Assembly: GCA_006742785.1 (NCBI GenBank) | Contig: AP019755.1 | Location: forward strand, 2,232,001-2,296,000 | DNA length: 64,000 nucleotides | Direction: 5' to 3' | Origin: Nitrosomonas stercoris | Lineage (GTDB): Bacteria > Pseudomonadota > Gammaproteobacteria > Burkholderiales > Nitrosomonadaceae | Shown: in pieces, positions 1-8,652 of the stretch | Numbering within the stretch: the first letter of the stretch is position 1 | Layout of the letters: each line of letters begins with the position of its first letter | The notes under the pieces: model-generated | What the model saw: the letters and a program-made list of their open reading frames with translations, nothing else | What the model was told of the DNA's origin: nothing | The model's database searches: none | Position numbers and translations under genes: made by a program

Positions 1-1
1 A

Positions 2-847
2 GCCAAAGTACCAGCAAATAGACAAACTTTATTATTTTCAGCCACGCTGGATAACACAATTGAGAAAATTGCGGCACACTTGCTCAACAATCCAAAACGT
101 ATTCAAATTACACCGCAACGCACCACGCTCAATCACATTGAGCAGCGTATGCACTATGTAGATGATCTTTCTCACAAAAATCGTCTGCTGGATCACTTGT
201 TATGCGATACAACCATCAAACAGGCAATCATTTTTACGGCAACAAAACGTAGTGCTGATTCTCTAGCCGATAACCTCTCTGCGCAAGGGCATAAAACGTC
301 TTCACTACATGGCGATATGACGCAACGCGAGCGGACACGTACTTTGACTGGCTTACGTCGGGGACGGCTCAAAATATTGGTAGCAACTGACGTTGCTGCG
401 CGTGGTATCGACGTTGCTGATATTACACACGTCATTAATTTCGACCTGCCAAAATTTGCTGAAGATTATGTACATCGTATTGGCCGCACAGGCCGAGCAG
501 GTACTTCCGGTATCGCTATCTCGTTTGCTGCTAGTCAAGATCTCATTCACTTGAGAAGAATTGAGCGCTTTACTGGCAATCGCTTCACTTTTCAAGCCAT
601 ACCTGGAATAGAACCACGCACCAAACCACGATTTGGCAATAATAGTGATCGATCAGCCAGAAAAAGCTCCTCTACGACACACAAAACCAAACGATCATGG
701 GCAAACAATTCTCATAAAACCTCTCAAAACACCAAGAGCTATGGAAAAAATGAGTTCAGCCGTTCATCATCAGCTCGTACCCGCAATACTCGCTCTCAGG
801 GACGATCATTTAGAAGTGATGGCTTCAGCAATCAAAGTAACGCATAA
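2..847 (+). CDS. DEAD-box RNA helicase (RhlE-like), 3' part only
   Basis: ATP-dependent RNA helicase of the DEAD-box family, probably acting in ribosome assembly or RNA turnover. The gene is cut by the left window edge; the frame is open from base 2 and no start is visible. The SAT motif (III) is at 38-46. The C-terminal helicase lobe carries motif V (VATDVAARGIDV) and motif VI (HRIGRTGRAG). It ends in a basic, Ser/Arg/Asn-rich low-complexity tail of about 75 residues, as in RhlE-type helicases, where such tails bind RNA. The family is sure. The RhlE subgroup is inferred from the tail and the lack of other accessory domains. Confidence 0.9.
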   Translation, partial: AKVPANRQTLLFSATLDNTIEKIAAHLLNNPKRIQITPQRTTLNHIEQRMHYVDDLSHKNRLLDHLLCDTTIKQAIIFTATKRSADSLADNLSAQGHKTSSLHGDMTQRERTRTLTGLRRGRLKILVATDVAARGIDVADITHVINFDLPKFAEDYVHRIGRTGRAGTSGIAISFAASQDLIHLRRIERFTGNRFTFQAIPGIEPRTKPRFGNNSDRSARKSSSTTHKTKRSWANNSHKTSQNTKSYGKNEFSRSSSARTRNTRSQGRSFRSDGFSNQSNA

Positions 848-872
848 CTTTTCTATCCAATAAAACTACCGT

Positions 873-913
873 TATCGCCAGCTATTCATTAATCTGATCC
901 ATAGCTGGCGATA
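873..913 (+). terminator. 13-bp perfect inverted repeat behind the helicase gene
   Basis: TATCGCCAGCTAT at 873-885 is the exact reverse complement of ATAGCTGGCGATA at 901-913, with a 15-nt loop. It starts 25 nt after the helicase stop codon. A GC-containing stem of this length is likely to fold in the transcript, but only scattered T residues follow, so it is an atypical terminator or an mRNA 3'-end stabiliser. Confidence 0.45.
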
Positions 914-1086
914 CTACTTTATCTTCACCTACACTCCTGTAGAAACACAGAAACAGTTTCTCATTCTGTTTCTATCAATAAGAATTTTGGTGTAGATAGG
1001 CTTGATTCAATATATGATTAATCAATAATAATAAAGATACCATGCAATAAAGATTTCCGCTTTTGTTAATTTCGATCAACTCTTAC

Positions 1087-1896
1087 ATGGATAGCAATCT
1101 CACTCTTTCCTCCCACCCCATTGGTATTTTTGACTCTGGGATTGGCGGTTTATCTGTTGCCCGCAAGATCAGAGAATTGTTACCGAACGAAGACATCATT
1201 TACGTAGCAGATTCCCTACACGCACCCTACGGAGAAAAATCGGATAATTACATATTTCAGCGCATGGATGCTGTTACCAAATTTTTGCTGACCCACGAAA
1301 TCAAAGCGCTGGTGGTTGCATGCAACACAGCCACAACTACAGCCATCTCTAAACTCAGAACTCGTTACCTATTACCCATTATTGGAATTGAACCGGGTAT
1401 TAAACCTGCATCACTTTCTACACACACAGGGATAATTGGAGTATTAGCCACTTCCAGAACACTGCAAACCAACTCATTTACTGCGCTCACAAAGCGTTTC
1501 GCAAACAATATAAAAATTGAAATTCAACCCTGCCCAGGCCTAGTTACCAAAATAGAAGCACTTGACTTTGACAGCACACAAACTATTAATCTGCTAGAGC
1601 AATATATCTCGCCTCTACTAGCCAAAGGCGCGGATACCATCGTACTCGGCTGCACTCACTACAATCATTTGTCCGAGTTAATTGCCAAGATTGCTGGAGA
1701 AAATGTTGCAATTATCAAAACTGATACCGCTGTTGCAAAAGAAGTAGTGCGTAGACTATCTGCTATAAAATTACTCACCAGCCGTGACCATTCAGGCACA
1801 GAAAAATTCTGGACCAGTGGCCCACTTGCTATTTATCAACAGCAAATAGAACGGTTATGGGGAAAACAAAGCCAGTATTATCACTGGTCTGGTTAG
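1087..1896 (+). CDS. murI: Glutamate racemase
   Basis: Interconverts L- and D-glutamate for peptidoglycan synthesis in the cytoplasm. The N-terminal signature GIFDSGIGGLSV is clear, and both catalytic cysteines are present in VACNTATT and LGCTHY. The length of 269 residues is normal for the family. The frame is open from a TTG at 1063, but the ATG at 1087 puts the conserved start of the protein (PIGIFDSG) about ten residues in, as usual, so I chose it. It stands alone between the helicase and a universal stress protein gene. The assignment is firm. Confidence 0.95.
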   Translation: MDSNLTLSSHPIGIFDSGIGGLSVARKIRELLPNEDIIYVADSLHAPYGEKSDNYIFQRMDAVTKFLLTHEIKALVVACNTATTTAISKLRTRYLLPIIGIEPGIKPASLSTHTGIIGVLATSRTLQTNSFTALTKRFANNIKIEIQPCPGLVTKIEALDFDSTQTINLLEQYISPLLAKGADTIVLGCTHYNHLSELIAKIAGENVAIIKTDTAVAKEVVRRLSAIKLLTSRDHSGTEKFWTSGPLAIYQQQIERLWGKQSQYYHWSG

Positions 1897-2018
1897 GACA
1901 TATAAAAAATCAGTAGCATATTATTTTTTGAGTTAAAAATTAGCTCAAAACACTCAATTGATTACGCTAAGATACGATCAATTTATCAATCTAGTACTTC
2001 TAAATTAGAAAATATACG

Positions 2019-2963
2019 ATGATCAGGCGGGTTCTTATTCCTTTGGATGGTTCCAAGTTAGCGGAACAGGTCATTCCTCATTTACTGCGCTTTATTACAC
2101 CTGACCAAACCGAATTATTATTGATGACGGCTTTATCTTCTACGCTACCCTCGGATAAAAGTAACTCGAATCTAGCTATATCTGAATCAACATCCACATC
2201 ACAAAACTATAAAATACACGAGCAACTGAACAACGTTACACAGGAACTCAACCAGATTAGCTTCAGTGTTACTGAACGCGTCGTACCGGGAGCACCAACT
2301 AATAGCATACTATCCTTGGCCGAAGAGGCTTTTGTCGACTTAATCGCCATGTCTACGCACGGTAGAACCGGCTTACGGCGAGTATTACTGGGCAGTGTAG
2401 CAGATGAAGTCGTATGTAATGCACGCCCCCCGATATTTTTAACACCTGCCGCCATCACAGCACCACCAAAATTTACCCCACGTACCATTCTGTTACCACT
2501 GGACGGCACAGCGCTAGCTGAAGCAGCCATTCCTATCGCCCAACAATTCGCACAAAATACTGGTGCCACATTGTCATTCATCCGTATTCTTGACTCTAAT
2601 TACTCTGAACACGAACAATCTGCTAATCAAACTGATACAACTAAGCAAGCCACTTCACAACAAGCAACTCGTTATCTAGAACAGATAAAGCTACGACTAC
2701 AATTAGCGAATGTCACCTCACGCTACCAGATTACATCAGGTGATCCCGCCGTAGCTATTATTCGTGCCTCACATACGGAACAAGCTGATTTAATTGTAAT
2801 GAGCACACATGGACGCTCAGGTGTGGGGCGCATTATTCATGGCAGCGTCACCAGACAAATTATTGGTAGTGCGATTTGTCCTTTAGTGCTAATCCGTGGA
2901 ATCCTACCCGTTGAAGTGTACGATGCTAGCCACAATCAAGCATTTTCGACCTATGCCAGTTAA
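2019..2963 (+). CDS. Tandem-domain universal stress protein (UspA family)
   Basis: Cytoplasmic stress protein of 314 residues made of two UspA domains. Each domain begins with a beta strand of the type VLIPLDGS or ILLPLDGT. Each ends with the nucleotide-binding motif, STHGRTGLRRVLLGS in the first half and STHGRSGVGRIIHGS in the second, which indicates ATP-binding Usp domains. The domains are joined by a short Pro/Thr-rich linker. The gene is monocistronic and convergent with radA, with only 20 nt between the stop codons. The physiological signal cannot be read from the sequence. Confidence 0.9.
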   Translation: MIRRVLIPLDGSKLAEQVIPHLLRFITPDQTELLLMTALSSTLPSDKSNSNLAISESTSTSQNYKIHEQLNNVTQELNQISFSVTERVVPGAPTNSILSLAEEAFVDLIAMSTHGRTGLRRVLLGSVADEVVCNARPPIFLTPAAITAPPKFTPRTILLPLDGTALAEAAIPIAQQFAQNTGATLSFIRILDSNYSEHEQSANQTDTTKQATSQQATRYLEQIKLRLQLANVTSRYQITSGDPAVAIIRASHTEQADLIVMSTHGRSGVGRIIHGSVTRQIIGSAICPLVLIRGILPVEVYDASHNQAFSTYAS

Positions 2964-2983
2964 TCTATAATCGTTTTGCCACA

Positions 2984-4333
2984 TTAAAAAAGTGCATTAA
3001 CTGCCTCTTCTACCCGCTGCACCGGAACAATCTCAATCCCCTGAATTAATTGTTTAGCTTGATTAGCTTTAGGAATAATCGCTCGAGTAAATCCCAGTTT
3101 GGCTGCTTCTTTAATTCGTTCCTGTCCACGCTGCACCGGGCGAATTTCTCCCGCTAATCCTACTTCCCCAAATACCACTGTTTTTTCAGGCAACATCCTA
3201 TTTTTCAAGGATGAAACAATCGCCAGCATGACTGCCAAATCTGCACCTGGCTCAGTAATCTTCACACCACCCACAGCATTAATAAAAATATTTTGATCAA
3301 AACAAGGTATCCCAGCATGACGATGTAACACTGCAAGCAACATAGCCAGCCGGTTTTGTTCAAGTCCAACACTTAGCCGGCGCGGATTGGCTCCGTGTGT
3401 TTCGTCTACCAGAGCCTGGATTTCCACCAGTAAAGGGCGCGTTCCCTCTTGCGTTACCATGACACAAATACCCGGTACACGTATGCTATGCTGCGATAGA
3501 AATAAAGCAGAAGGATTACCTACCTCTCGCAATCCTTTCTCAGTCATCGCAAACACGCCTAGTTCGTTAACTGCGCCAAAACGATTTTTGAATGCGCGAA
3601 TTAAACGAAAAGTGGAATGTGTATCTCCTTCAAAATACAACACTGTATCTACCATGTGTTCCAAAATACGAGGGCCCGCCAGCGCGCCTTCTTTCGTAAC
3701 ATGTCCAACTAATACAATACACGTACCGCTACTTTTGGCAAATTGCGTCAAACGTGCTGAACATTCACGCACTTGCGCCACCGAACCAGGCGCAGATTGT
3801 AATGATTCAGAATGAATCGTCTGAATTGAATCAATGATTGCCACACGAGGGCGATACTCAGCCAAAGCAGCATGAATAGCTTCCAAACGAATTTCGGTGA
3901 GCAACTGAACTTTAGTAACATCCAATTGCAATCTTTTTGCTCGCAACGCAACCTGTTGCATGGATTCTTCACCACTGACATACAACACTTGATGTGCCTC
4001 CGACATCGCAGAAAGTGCTTGTAATAATAGGGTCGATTTACCTATCCCTGGGTCCCCTCCCAGTAAAACCACACCCCCTTGCACCAACCCACCACCTAAT
4101 ACCCGATCAAACTCAGTTGATCCAGTTAAAAAACGCGGCGTATCCTCTATTTCAACATCACTTAAATTTAATACCTGTCCTCGCGCAGAAGCTGGAATAA
4201 AATGCGGAGCACTTTTCTCCTGCACAGTCTCAATTAAAGTATTCCACTCGTGGCAATGCAAACATTGGCCTTGCCATTTCAACGCTTGACCACCGCAAGC
4301 ACTACAAATATAAACAGTTTTGGACTTCGCCAT
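2984..4333 (-). CDS. radA: DNA repair protein RadA (branch-migration ATPase)
   Basis: Helps RecA-dependent recombination by driving branch migration of recombination intermediates. Visible parts in order: a C4 zinc finger (Cys10, 13, 24, 27), a RecA-like ATPase with Walker A GGDPGIGKST at residues 92-101, the RadA-specific KNRFG motif, and a C-terminal Lon-protease-like domain. At 449 residues it is full length. It starts close to the upstream intergenic region that precedes tRNA-Ser on the other strand. The identification is firm. Confidence 0.97.
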   Translation of the reverse strand: MAKSKTVYICSACGGQALKWQGQCLHCHEWNTLIETVQEKSAPHFIPASARGQVLNLSDVEIEDTPRFLTGSTEFDRVLGGGLVQGGVVLLGGDPGIGKSTLLLQALSAMSEAHQVLYVSGEESMQQVALRAKRLQLDVTKVQLLTEIRLEAIHAALAEYRPRVAIIDSIQTIHSESLQSAPGSVAQVRECSARLTQFAKSSGTCIVLVGHVTKEGALAGPRILEHMVDTVLYFEGDTHSTFRLIRAFKNRFGAVNELGVFAMTEKGLREVGNPSALFLSQHSIRVPGICVMVTQEGTRPLLVEIQALVDETHGANPRRLSVGLEQNRLAMLLAVLHRHAGIPCFDQNIFINAVGGVKITEPGADLAVMLAIVSSLKNRMLPEKTVVFGEVGLAGEIRPVQRGQERIKEAAKLGFTRAIIPKANQAKQLIQGIEIVPVQRVEEAVNALF

Positions 4334-4451
4334 CAGTCAACTATGAAATCTTCAAATAATTCTTATATGCTGATACCCAGCGCGCTCCCACTTTTCTATC
4401 CATCACTGAAAACCTGATAAAATACTCCTCCCCAAACAAGCCAAACATCCC

Positions 4452-4544
4452 GGAGAGGTACCGAAGTGGCCATAACGGCGCTGACTCGAAATCAGATGGT
4501 CAGGATCTCCTGGCACGTGGGTTCGAATCCCACCCTCTCCGCCA
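4452..4544 (+). tRNA. tRNA-Ser (anticodon CGA)
   Basis: A class II tRNA of 93 nt with encoded CCA. The acceptor stem GGAGAGG pairs with CCTCTCC, with discriminator G. The anticodon loop CTCGAAA gives anticodon CGA, reading UCG. A long variable arm and the T-loop GTTCGAATCC are visible. A TAAAAT box at 4418-4423 could be its -10 element, but no good -35 is seen. It faces sdaA, whose stop lies 24 nt downstream. Confidence 0.95.
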
Positions 4545-4567
4545 TCGGTAAAATAGATTCCGTATGC

Positions 4568-5953
4568 TCAACATTCAGTAATACGCACGCTGACCGCTAA
4601 TCCACCTAAGGAAGTTTCCTTATACTTGTGTGACATTTCCAAACCAGTTTGCTTCATCGCTTCAATGCAGCTATCAAGTGATATAAAATGCTGACCTGTG
4701 CCACGACAAGCAAGTGCCGCAGCAGTGTGCGCCTTGATTGCTCCAAATCCATTACGTTCTATGCAAGGTACTTGGACCAATCCGCCTACCGGGTCACAAG
4801 TCATGCCCAAGTGATGTTCTAGCGCAATTTCGGCCGCGTTTTCAATTTGCTGAGGAGAACCTCTTCGTATTGCGGCAAGACCAGCAGCCGCCATTGCTGC
4901 AGCGGAACCCACCTCCCCCTGACAACCTACCTCTGCCCCTGAGATAGAGCTGCGATGCTTAATCAAGCCACCAATTGCCGCAGCGGTCAGTAAAAATTCT
5001 CGCACTTGCTGCGCGGTACCCTCCTCATGTTTTAACAAATGATAAATAACTGCAGGAATTACTCCGGCTGCGCCATTTGTTGGCGCAGTTACCACCATGT
5101 GCCCCGCAGCATTTTCTTCATTCACCGCCATGGCATAAGCACACAACCAATCATTCAATGTACCTTTCTCTGGGTTTGTCTGTAGTTGCTCAAACAAAGC
5201 CTGTGCACGGCGACCTATGCCTAAACCGCCAGGGAGATGTCCTTGTGCCGACAAACCTTGTTCAATACAATGACACATTGCCTGCCAAATAGCATCCAGC
5301 CCCTGTTCAAGATCCTGTTCCGACATGCGCGTCAGTTCATTGGCACGCTTCATGGCAGCGATAGACAAACCGCTTTGCTGCGCCATCTCTAACATGCTAT
5401 CTGCCGAATCAAATGGATAAGGATAGGCACCAGTGGCTTCAATTTTGAGGGGCGCATTAAGTTGGCTGATTTCATCCAGGGTACAAATGAATCCACCACC
5501 AATGGAAAAGAAAGTTTCTGACAGAATCTTTTTTCCTTCCTCATCCAGCAAATAAAAAATCATTCCATTTGGATGCTGTGGCAATGGCTCCGATTTATCA
5601 AAAACAATATCATCCTCAGGAATAAAACCTACTCTTCCTCCATTAGCCAGTTGCACCGAATCAGTTATCCACAGCTTGGCTACTAGCGCATTCACATCTT
5701 GCCCAGCGAGAGAAATCGGGTCATAGCCATGTAACCCTAAAGCAACTGCTCTATCAGTGGCGTGGCCTCGACCTGTGAACGCCAACGATCCTTTAAGCAC
5801 GCAATAAACACAGTAGCTACAATTAGCTGGAGCTTGTGCTATCAGCTGATCAATTGTATGGCGAAAGGCATTGGCTGCGGCCATCGGCCCCATTGTGTGG
5901 GAACTGGAAGGGCCTATTCCAATTTTAAATAAATCCAGCACGCTGATGAACAT
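4568..5953 (-). CDS. sdaA: L-serine ammonia-lyase (iron-sulfur dependent)
   Basis: Deaminates L-serine to pyruvate and ammonia using a [4Fe-4S] cluster. The N-terminal beta domain begins with the family signature [15 protein letters not shown]. The C-terminal alpha domain has [13 protein letters not shown] and [14 protein letters not shown], which hold the cluster cysteines. At 461 residues this is the one-chain type, with both domains fused. It is monocistronic, with a tRNA gene on each side transcribed from the other strand. In an ammonia oxidiser this enzyme could release ammonia from serine, but that role is inference. Confidence 0.95.
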   Translation of the reverse strand: MFISVLDLFKIGIGPSSSHTMGPMAAANAFRHTIDQLIAQAPANCSYCVYCVLKGSLAFTGRGHATDRAVALGLHGYDPISLAGQDVNALVAKLWITDSVQLANGGRVGFIPEDDIVFDKSEPLPQHPNGMIFYLLDEEGKKILSETFFSIGGGFICTLDEISQLNAPLKIEATGAYPYPFDSADSMLEMAQQSGLSIAAMKRANELTRMSEQDLEQGLDAIWQAMCHCIEQGLSAQGHLPGGLGIGRRAQALFEQLQTNPEKGTLNDWLCAYAMAVNEENAAGHMVVTAPTNGAAGVIPAVIYHLLKHEEGTAQQVREFLLTAAAIGGLIKHRSSISGAEVGCQGEVGSAAAMAAAGLAAIRRGSPQQIENAAEIALEHHLGMTCDPVGGLVQVPCIERNGFGAIKAHTAAALACRGTGQHFISLDSCIEAMKQTGLEMSHKYKETSLGGLAVSVRITEC

Positions 5954-6094
5954 GGCATAACTCTCAATTAAAATTAAAAAAACTCTTTTAGCAACCGTAG
6001 TTTATAGTAATGATCTTGATAACTATAAATTAAACGAAATCTATTTTATAAACATATGATGCTATCAATTCGCAAAGCATGGTAGAAATAGTAA

Positions 6095-6124
6095 TTGACC
6101 AGCATAAATAGGCTATGATCTAAT
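6095..6124 (+). promoter_or_regulatory. Possible sigma-70 promoter of tRNA-Val
   Basis: TTGACC at 6095-6100 and TCTAAT at 6119-6124 are separated by 18 nt, and the -10 box lies 21 nt before the tRNA. The hexamers match the sigma-70 consensus at 5/6 and 4/6. It was read by eye, without a statistical test. Confidence 0.4.
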
Positions 6125-6145
6125 CTTGTGAATCAAAAATAATAA

Positions 6146-6220
6146 AGGCGGTTAACTCAGTGGTAGAGTGCCACCTTCACACGGTGGAAGTCATTGGTTC
6201 AATTCCAGTACCGCCTACCA
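6146..6220 (+). tRNA. tRNA-Val (anticodon CAC)
   Basis: A 75-nt tRNA with encoded CCA. The acceptor stem AGGCGGT pairs with ACCGCCT. The anticodon stem CCACC/GGTGG encloses the loop TTCACAC, giving anticodon CAC, which reads GUG. The T-arm contains GGTTCAATTCC. It stands alone between sdaA and the protease gene. Confidence 0.95.
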
Positions 6221-6337
6221 TATTTTACTCACCTGTATCCAGCTGGAAAATCAGAAAATATCTATAAAGCATGTAATCTGCAGTAACGATTGGCTTGCTT
6301 TATGAATATTTTCTGCTAATTAATTCTGCTCTAAATC

Positions 6338-7129
6338 ATGCACAACCTAGTTACCTCTTTTATCTTTCGACCATTTATTCTTATTTGCCTGGTTTTTTTT
6401 CTGATTACTCCTTGTCAGGCTGATCTGGTCAAAACTATCGAGCAAGTTAAACCAGCCATAGTTGGCATTGGTTCCTTCTATAAATTGCGTTCTCCACCCA
6501 TCAACTTTCTGGGAACTGGTTTCGTCATCGGAGATGGACAACATGCCATCACAAACACACATGTAATTTCTGGTTTATCCACAAGTAAAAATAAAGATTC
6601 ACTGATTATTATGACCGGTAGGGGCGATAAACCAGAATTAAGAAAAGCAAATGTCATCGCTTTGGATAAAGAACATGATTTAGCTCTATTGCACTTTGAA
6701 GGAACAGCATTACCCACCATGAAGTTAGGCAATGCGAACCAGGCAAAAGAAGGACAATCACTGGCCTTTACCGGGTTCCCAATCGGTATGATTCTTGGCT
6801 TCTATCCGGTTACTCATCGAGCTATCATTTCTTCTATAACACCAGTTATATTACCTGCACAGAATGCCAGACAGCTAGATGCTGCAAAAATCCGTCAACT
6901 GCAAAGATCTGCCTACAAGGTGTTTCAGCTGGATGGAACGGCTTATCCGGGTAACAGTGGCAGTCCTCTTTATGATCCTGAAACCGGAATGGTTTATGGT
7001 GTAATCAATATGGTTTTTGTAAAAGGAAAAAAAGAATCTTTATTGAGTGATCCAAGTGGTATTAGCTATGCAATTCCTGGAAATTACATCGTTGATCTAC
7101 TCAAACGAAATGGCCAAAACAATTTCTAG
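6338..7129 (+). CDS. Secreted trypsin-like serine protease
   Basis: Periplasmic or secreted protease of the S1C/trypsin fold, 263 residues. Residues 1-28 form a signal peptide ending near CQA-D. The likely catalytic triad is His75 (ITNTHVIS), Asp114 (EHDLALLHF) and Ser207 (YPGNSGSPLYD). No PDZ domain follows, so it is not a standard DegP. It is followed 87 nt later by an exopolysaccharide sugar transferase gene on the same strand, which suggests a role in envelope or polysaccharide-linked protein processing. The substrate is unknown. Confidence 0.85.
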   Translation: MHNLVTSFIFRPFILICLVFFLITPCQADLVKTIEQVKPAIVGIGSFYKLRSPPINFLGTGFVIGDGQHAITNTHVISGLSTSKNKDSLIIMTGRGDKPELRKANVIALDKEHDLALLHFEGTALPTMKLGNANQAKEGQSLAFTGFPIGMILGFYPVTHRAIISSITPVILPAQNARQLDAAKIRQLQRSAYKVFQLDGTAYPGNSGSPLYDPETGMVYGVINMVFVKGKKESLLSDPSGISYAIPGNYIVDLLKRNGQNNF

Positions 7130-7208
7130 TCTATTCAATAATAGTACTTCTGTCTTTTAGTTTATTATTTTTGATCTGTTTTATCATCAAATACCACAGC
7201 TTATATAT

Positions 7209-7215
7209 AAGGAGG
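7209..7215 (+). promoter_or_regulatory. Strong Shine-Dalgarno that bears on the epsB-type start
   Basis: AAGGAGG at 7209-7215 lies only one base before the ATG at 7217, which is too close for efficient initiation, and four bases before the TTG at 7220. The TTG start gives the N-terminus MIQISNHY. This resembles what I know of EpsB-like transferases, which typically begin with Met-Ile followed by a short aromatic/His segment. The TTG may therefore be the true start. Confidence 0.5.
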
Positions 7216-7216
7216 T

Positions 7217-8617
7217 ATGTTGATACAAATCTCTAATCACTATATTTCCAGATTTTCAGTATTACTTGCCAGCATTGAAGCACTAGCTTTGCTGGGGGTT
7301 TTTTTTGCAGGAGCAGCCATTCGCTTTCTACAATGGGATGGAACTGCATCCGAATTATTTACTTCACAGCTGCCAGGAGCATTTACTTTTACCTTTGTCA
7401 CGATTGCCAGCATGGCTGCTCTGGGTATGTATCAGGTGGAAGGTAAGCAAGACTTTGAAGGTATTCTGCTCAGGCTGTTGCCCTCATTAGCCCTAGGCTT
7501 CGCAGTTATTACGTTAATTTTTTACCTGTTTCCTGATCTTTACTTTGGTCGCGGCTTATTAGCAATTGTCATGCTGTTAGCCCTGCTGCTCATATTACTA
7601 ATTCGCCTGTGCTTCTTCAGATGGTCTGGTCTAAATAACTTACGTTACCGAGCACTAGTGCTAGGTACTGACACGAATGCGGGTGAACTATTCAATCTAA
7701 TCAACAGAAATTCTGGGTTGGCCAATTCAATGATTGTAGGATTTGTACCTCTTGACAAGGAAGCTCGTCATGTACCAGTTGATATGATTATCGCAAAAAC
7801 TGGCTCGCTTATTTCCTTAGTTAACCAGTACAATATCAATGAAATCATTGTCACCGCCCGCGAAAGGCGAGGAGGTACTTACCCTATCCAGGAATTATTG
7901 GAATGTCGGATACATGGCATTAAGGTAGTGGATCTGGTGCGTTTTTACGAGCGAGAAAGTGGTCACTTGCGCATGGATTCACTCTACCCCAGCTGGCTGG
8001 TATTTGGGAGTGGATTCAACCAGGGTGTACTACGAACCTTTATCAAACGACTATTCGATATTATCGCCAGCCTGCTGCTGTTGGCAGTGACATTACCCAT
8101 TATGTTATTGACAGCGCTATTCATCGCAATTGAGGATGGTTTACCAATATTTTATCGTCAGGAGAGAGTGGGGCTTGCCGGTAAAACCTACCAGGTCATC
8201 AAATTTCGCAGCATGTTTAAAGACGCTGAAAAAGGTGGAAAACCGCAATGGGCCGTGACAGATGATCCTCGCGTTACCCGGATAGGCAAAATTATTCGTA
8301 AGTTAAGGATTGATGAATTACCACAAATCATCAATGTACTTAAAGGAGAAATGAGTTTTGTTGGGCCACGGCCAGAACGCCCACACTTCGTCGATATGCT
8401 AACGGCTCAAGTTCCTTACTACAACTTACGCCACAGTATCAAACCGGGCATTACAGGTTGGGCACAAGTTCGCTACCCCTATGGTGCCTCAATAGACGAT
8501 GCTATTGAAAAACTCCAATACGATCTGTATTACGTCAAAAACCATAGTCTGTTTCTTGATTTTATTATCTTGATCAATACTGTCGGCGTTGTCTTATTGA
8601 GCAAAGGTAGTCGATAA
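7217..8617 (+). CDS. EpsB-type undecaprenyl-phosphate sugar-phosphate transferase
   Basis: Membrane enzyme that starts an exopolysaccharide repeat unit by moving a sugar phosphate from a nucleotide sugar to undecaprenyl phosphate. The N-terminal half has about four membrane helices and a CoA-binding/Rossmann-like cytosolic domain. From about residue 275 the bacterial sugar transferase domain follows (KRLFDIIASL, FRSMFKDAE, VGPRPERPHFV, KPGITGWAQVRYPYGAS). The pattern matches the branch associated with the PEP-CTERM/exosortase systems, which fits the neighbouring prsK. A TTG at 7220 may be the real start. The sugar specificity is not readable. Confidence 0.88.
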   Translation: MLIQISNHYISRFSVLLASIEALALLGVFFAGAAIRFLQWDGTASELFTSQLPGAFTFTFVTIASMAALGMYQVEGKQDFEGILLRLLPSLALGFAVITLIFYLFPDLYFGRGLLAIVMLLALLLILLIRLCFFRWSGLNNLRYRALVLGTDTNAGELFNLINRNSGLANSMIVGFVPLDKEARHVPVDMIIAKTGSLISLVNQYNINEIIVTARERRGGTYPIQELLECRIHGIKVVDLVRFYERESGHLRMDSLYPSWLVFGSGFNQGVLRTFIKRLFDIIASLLLLAVTLPIMLLTALFIAIEDGLPIFYRQERVGLAGKTYQVIKFRSMFKDAEKGGKPQWAVTDDPRVTRIGKIIRKLRIDELPQIINVLKGEMSFVGPRPERPHFVDMLTAQVPYYNLRHSIKPGITGWAQVRYPYGASIDDAIEKLQYDLYYVKNHSLFLDFIILINTVGVVLLSKGSR

Positions 8618-8652
8618 AGCTCGACTATCCTGCTTTCTTTCCCCGGATAATA

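Noticed and set aside
1928..1948. Small AT-rich hairpin TTGAGTTAA/TTAGCTCAA after murI, considered as a terminator
   Set aside because: Only nine weak pairs with one wobble and no T-tract on the downstream side.
4452..5953. Possible functional link between tRNA-Ser and the adjacent serine dehydratase gene
   Set aside because: They are convergent and independently transcribed; adjacency is most simply coincidence.
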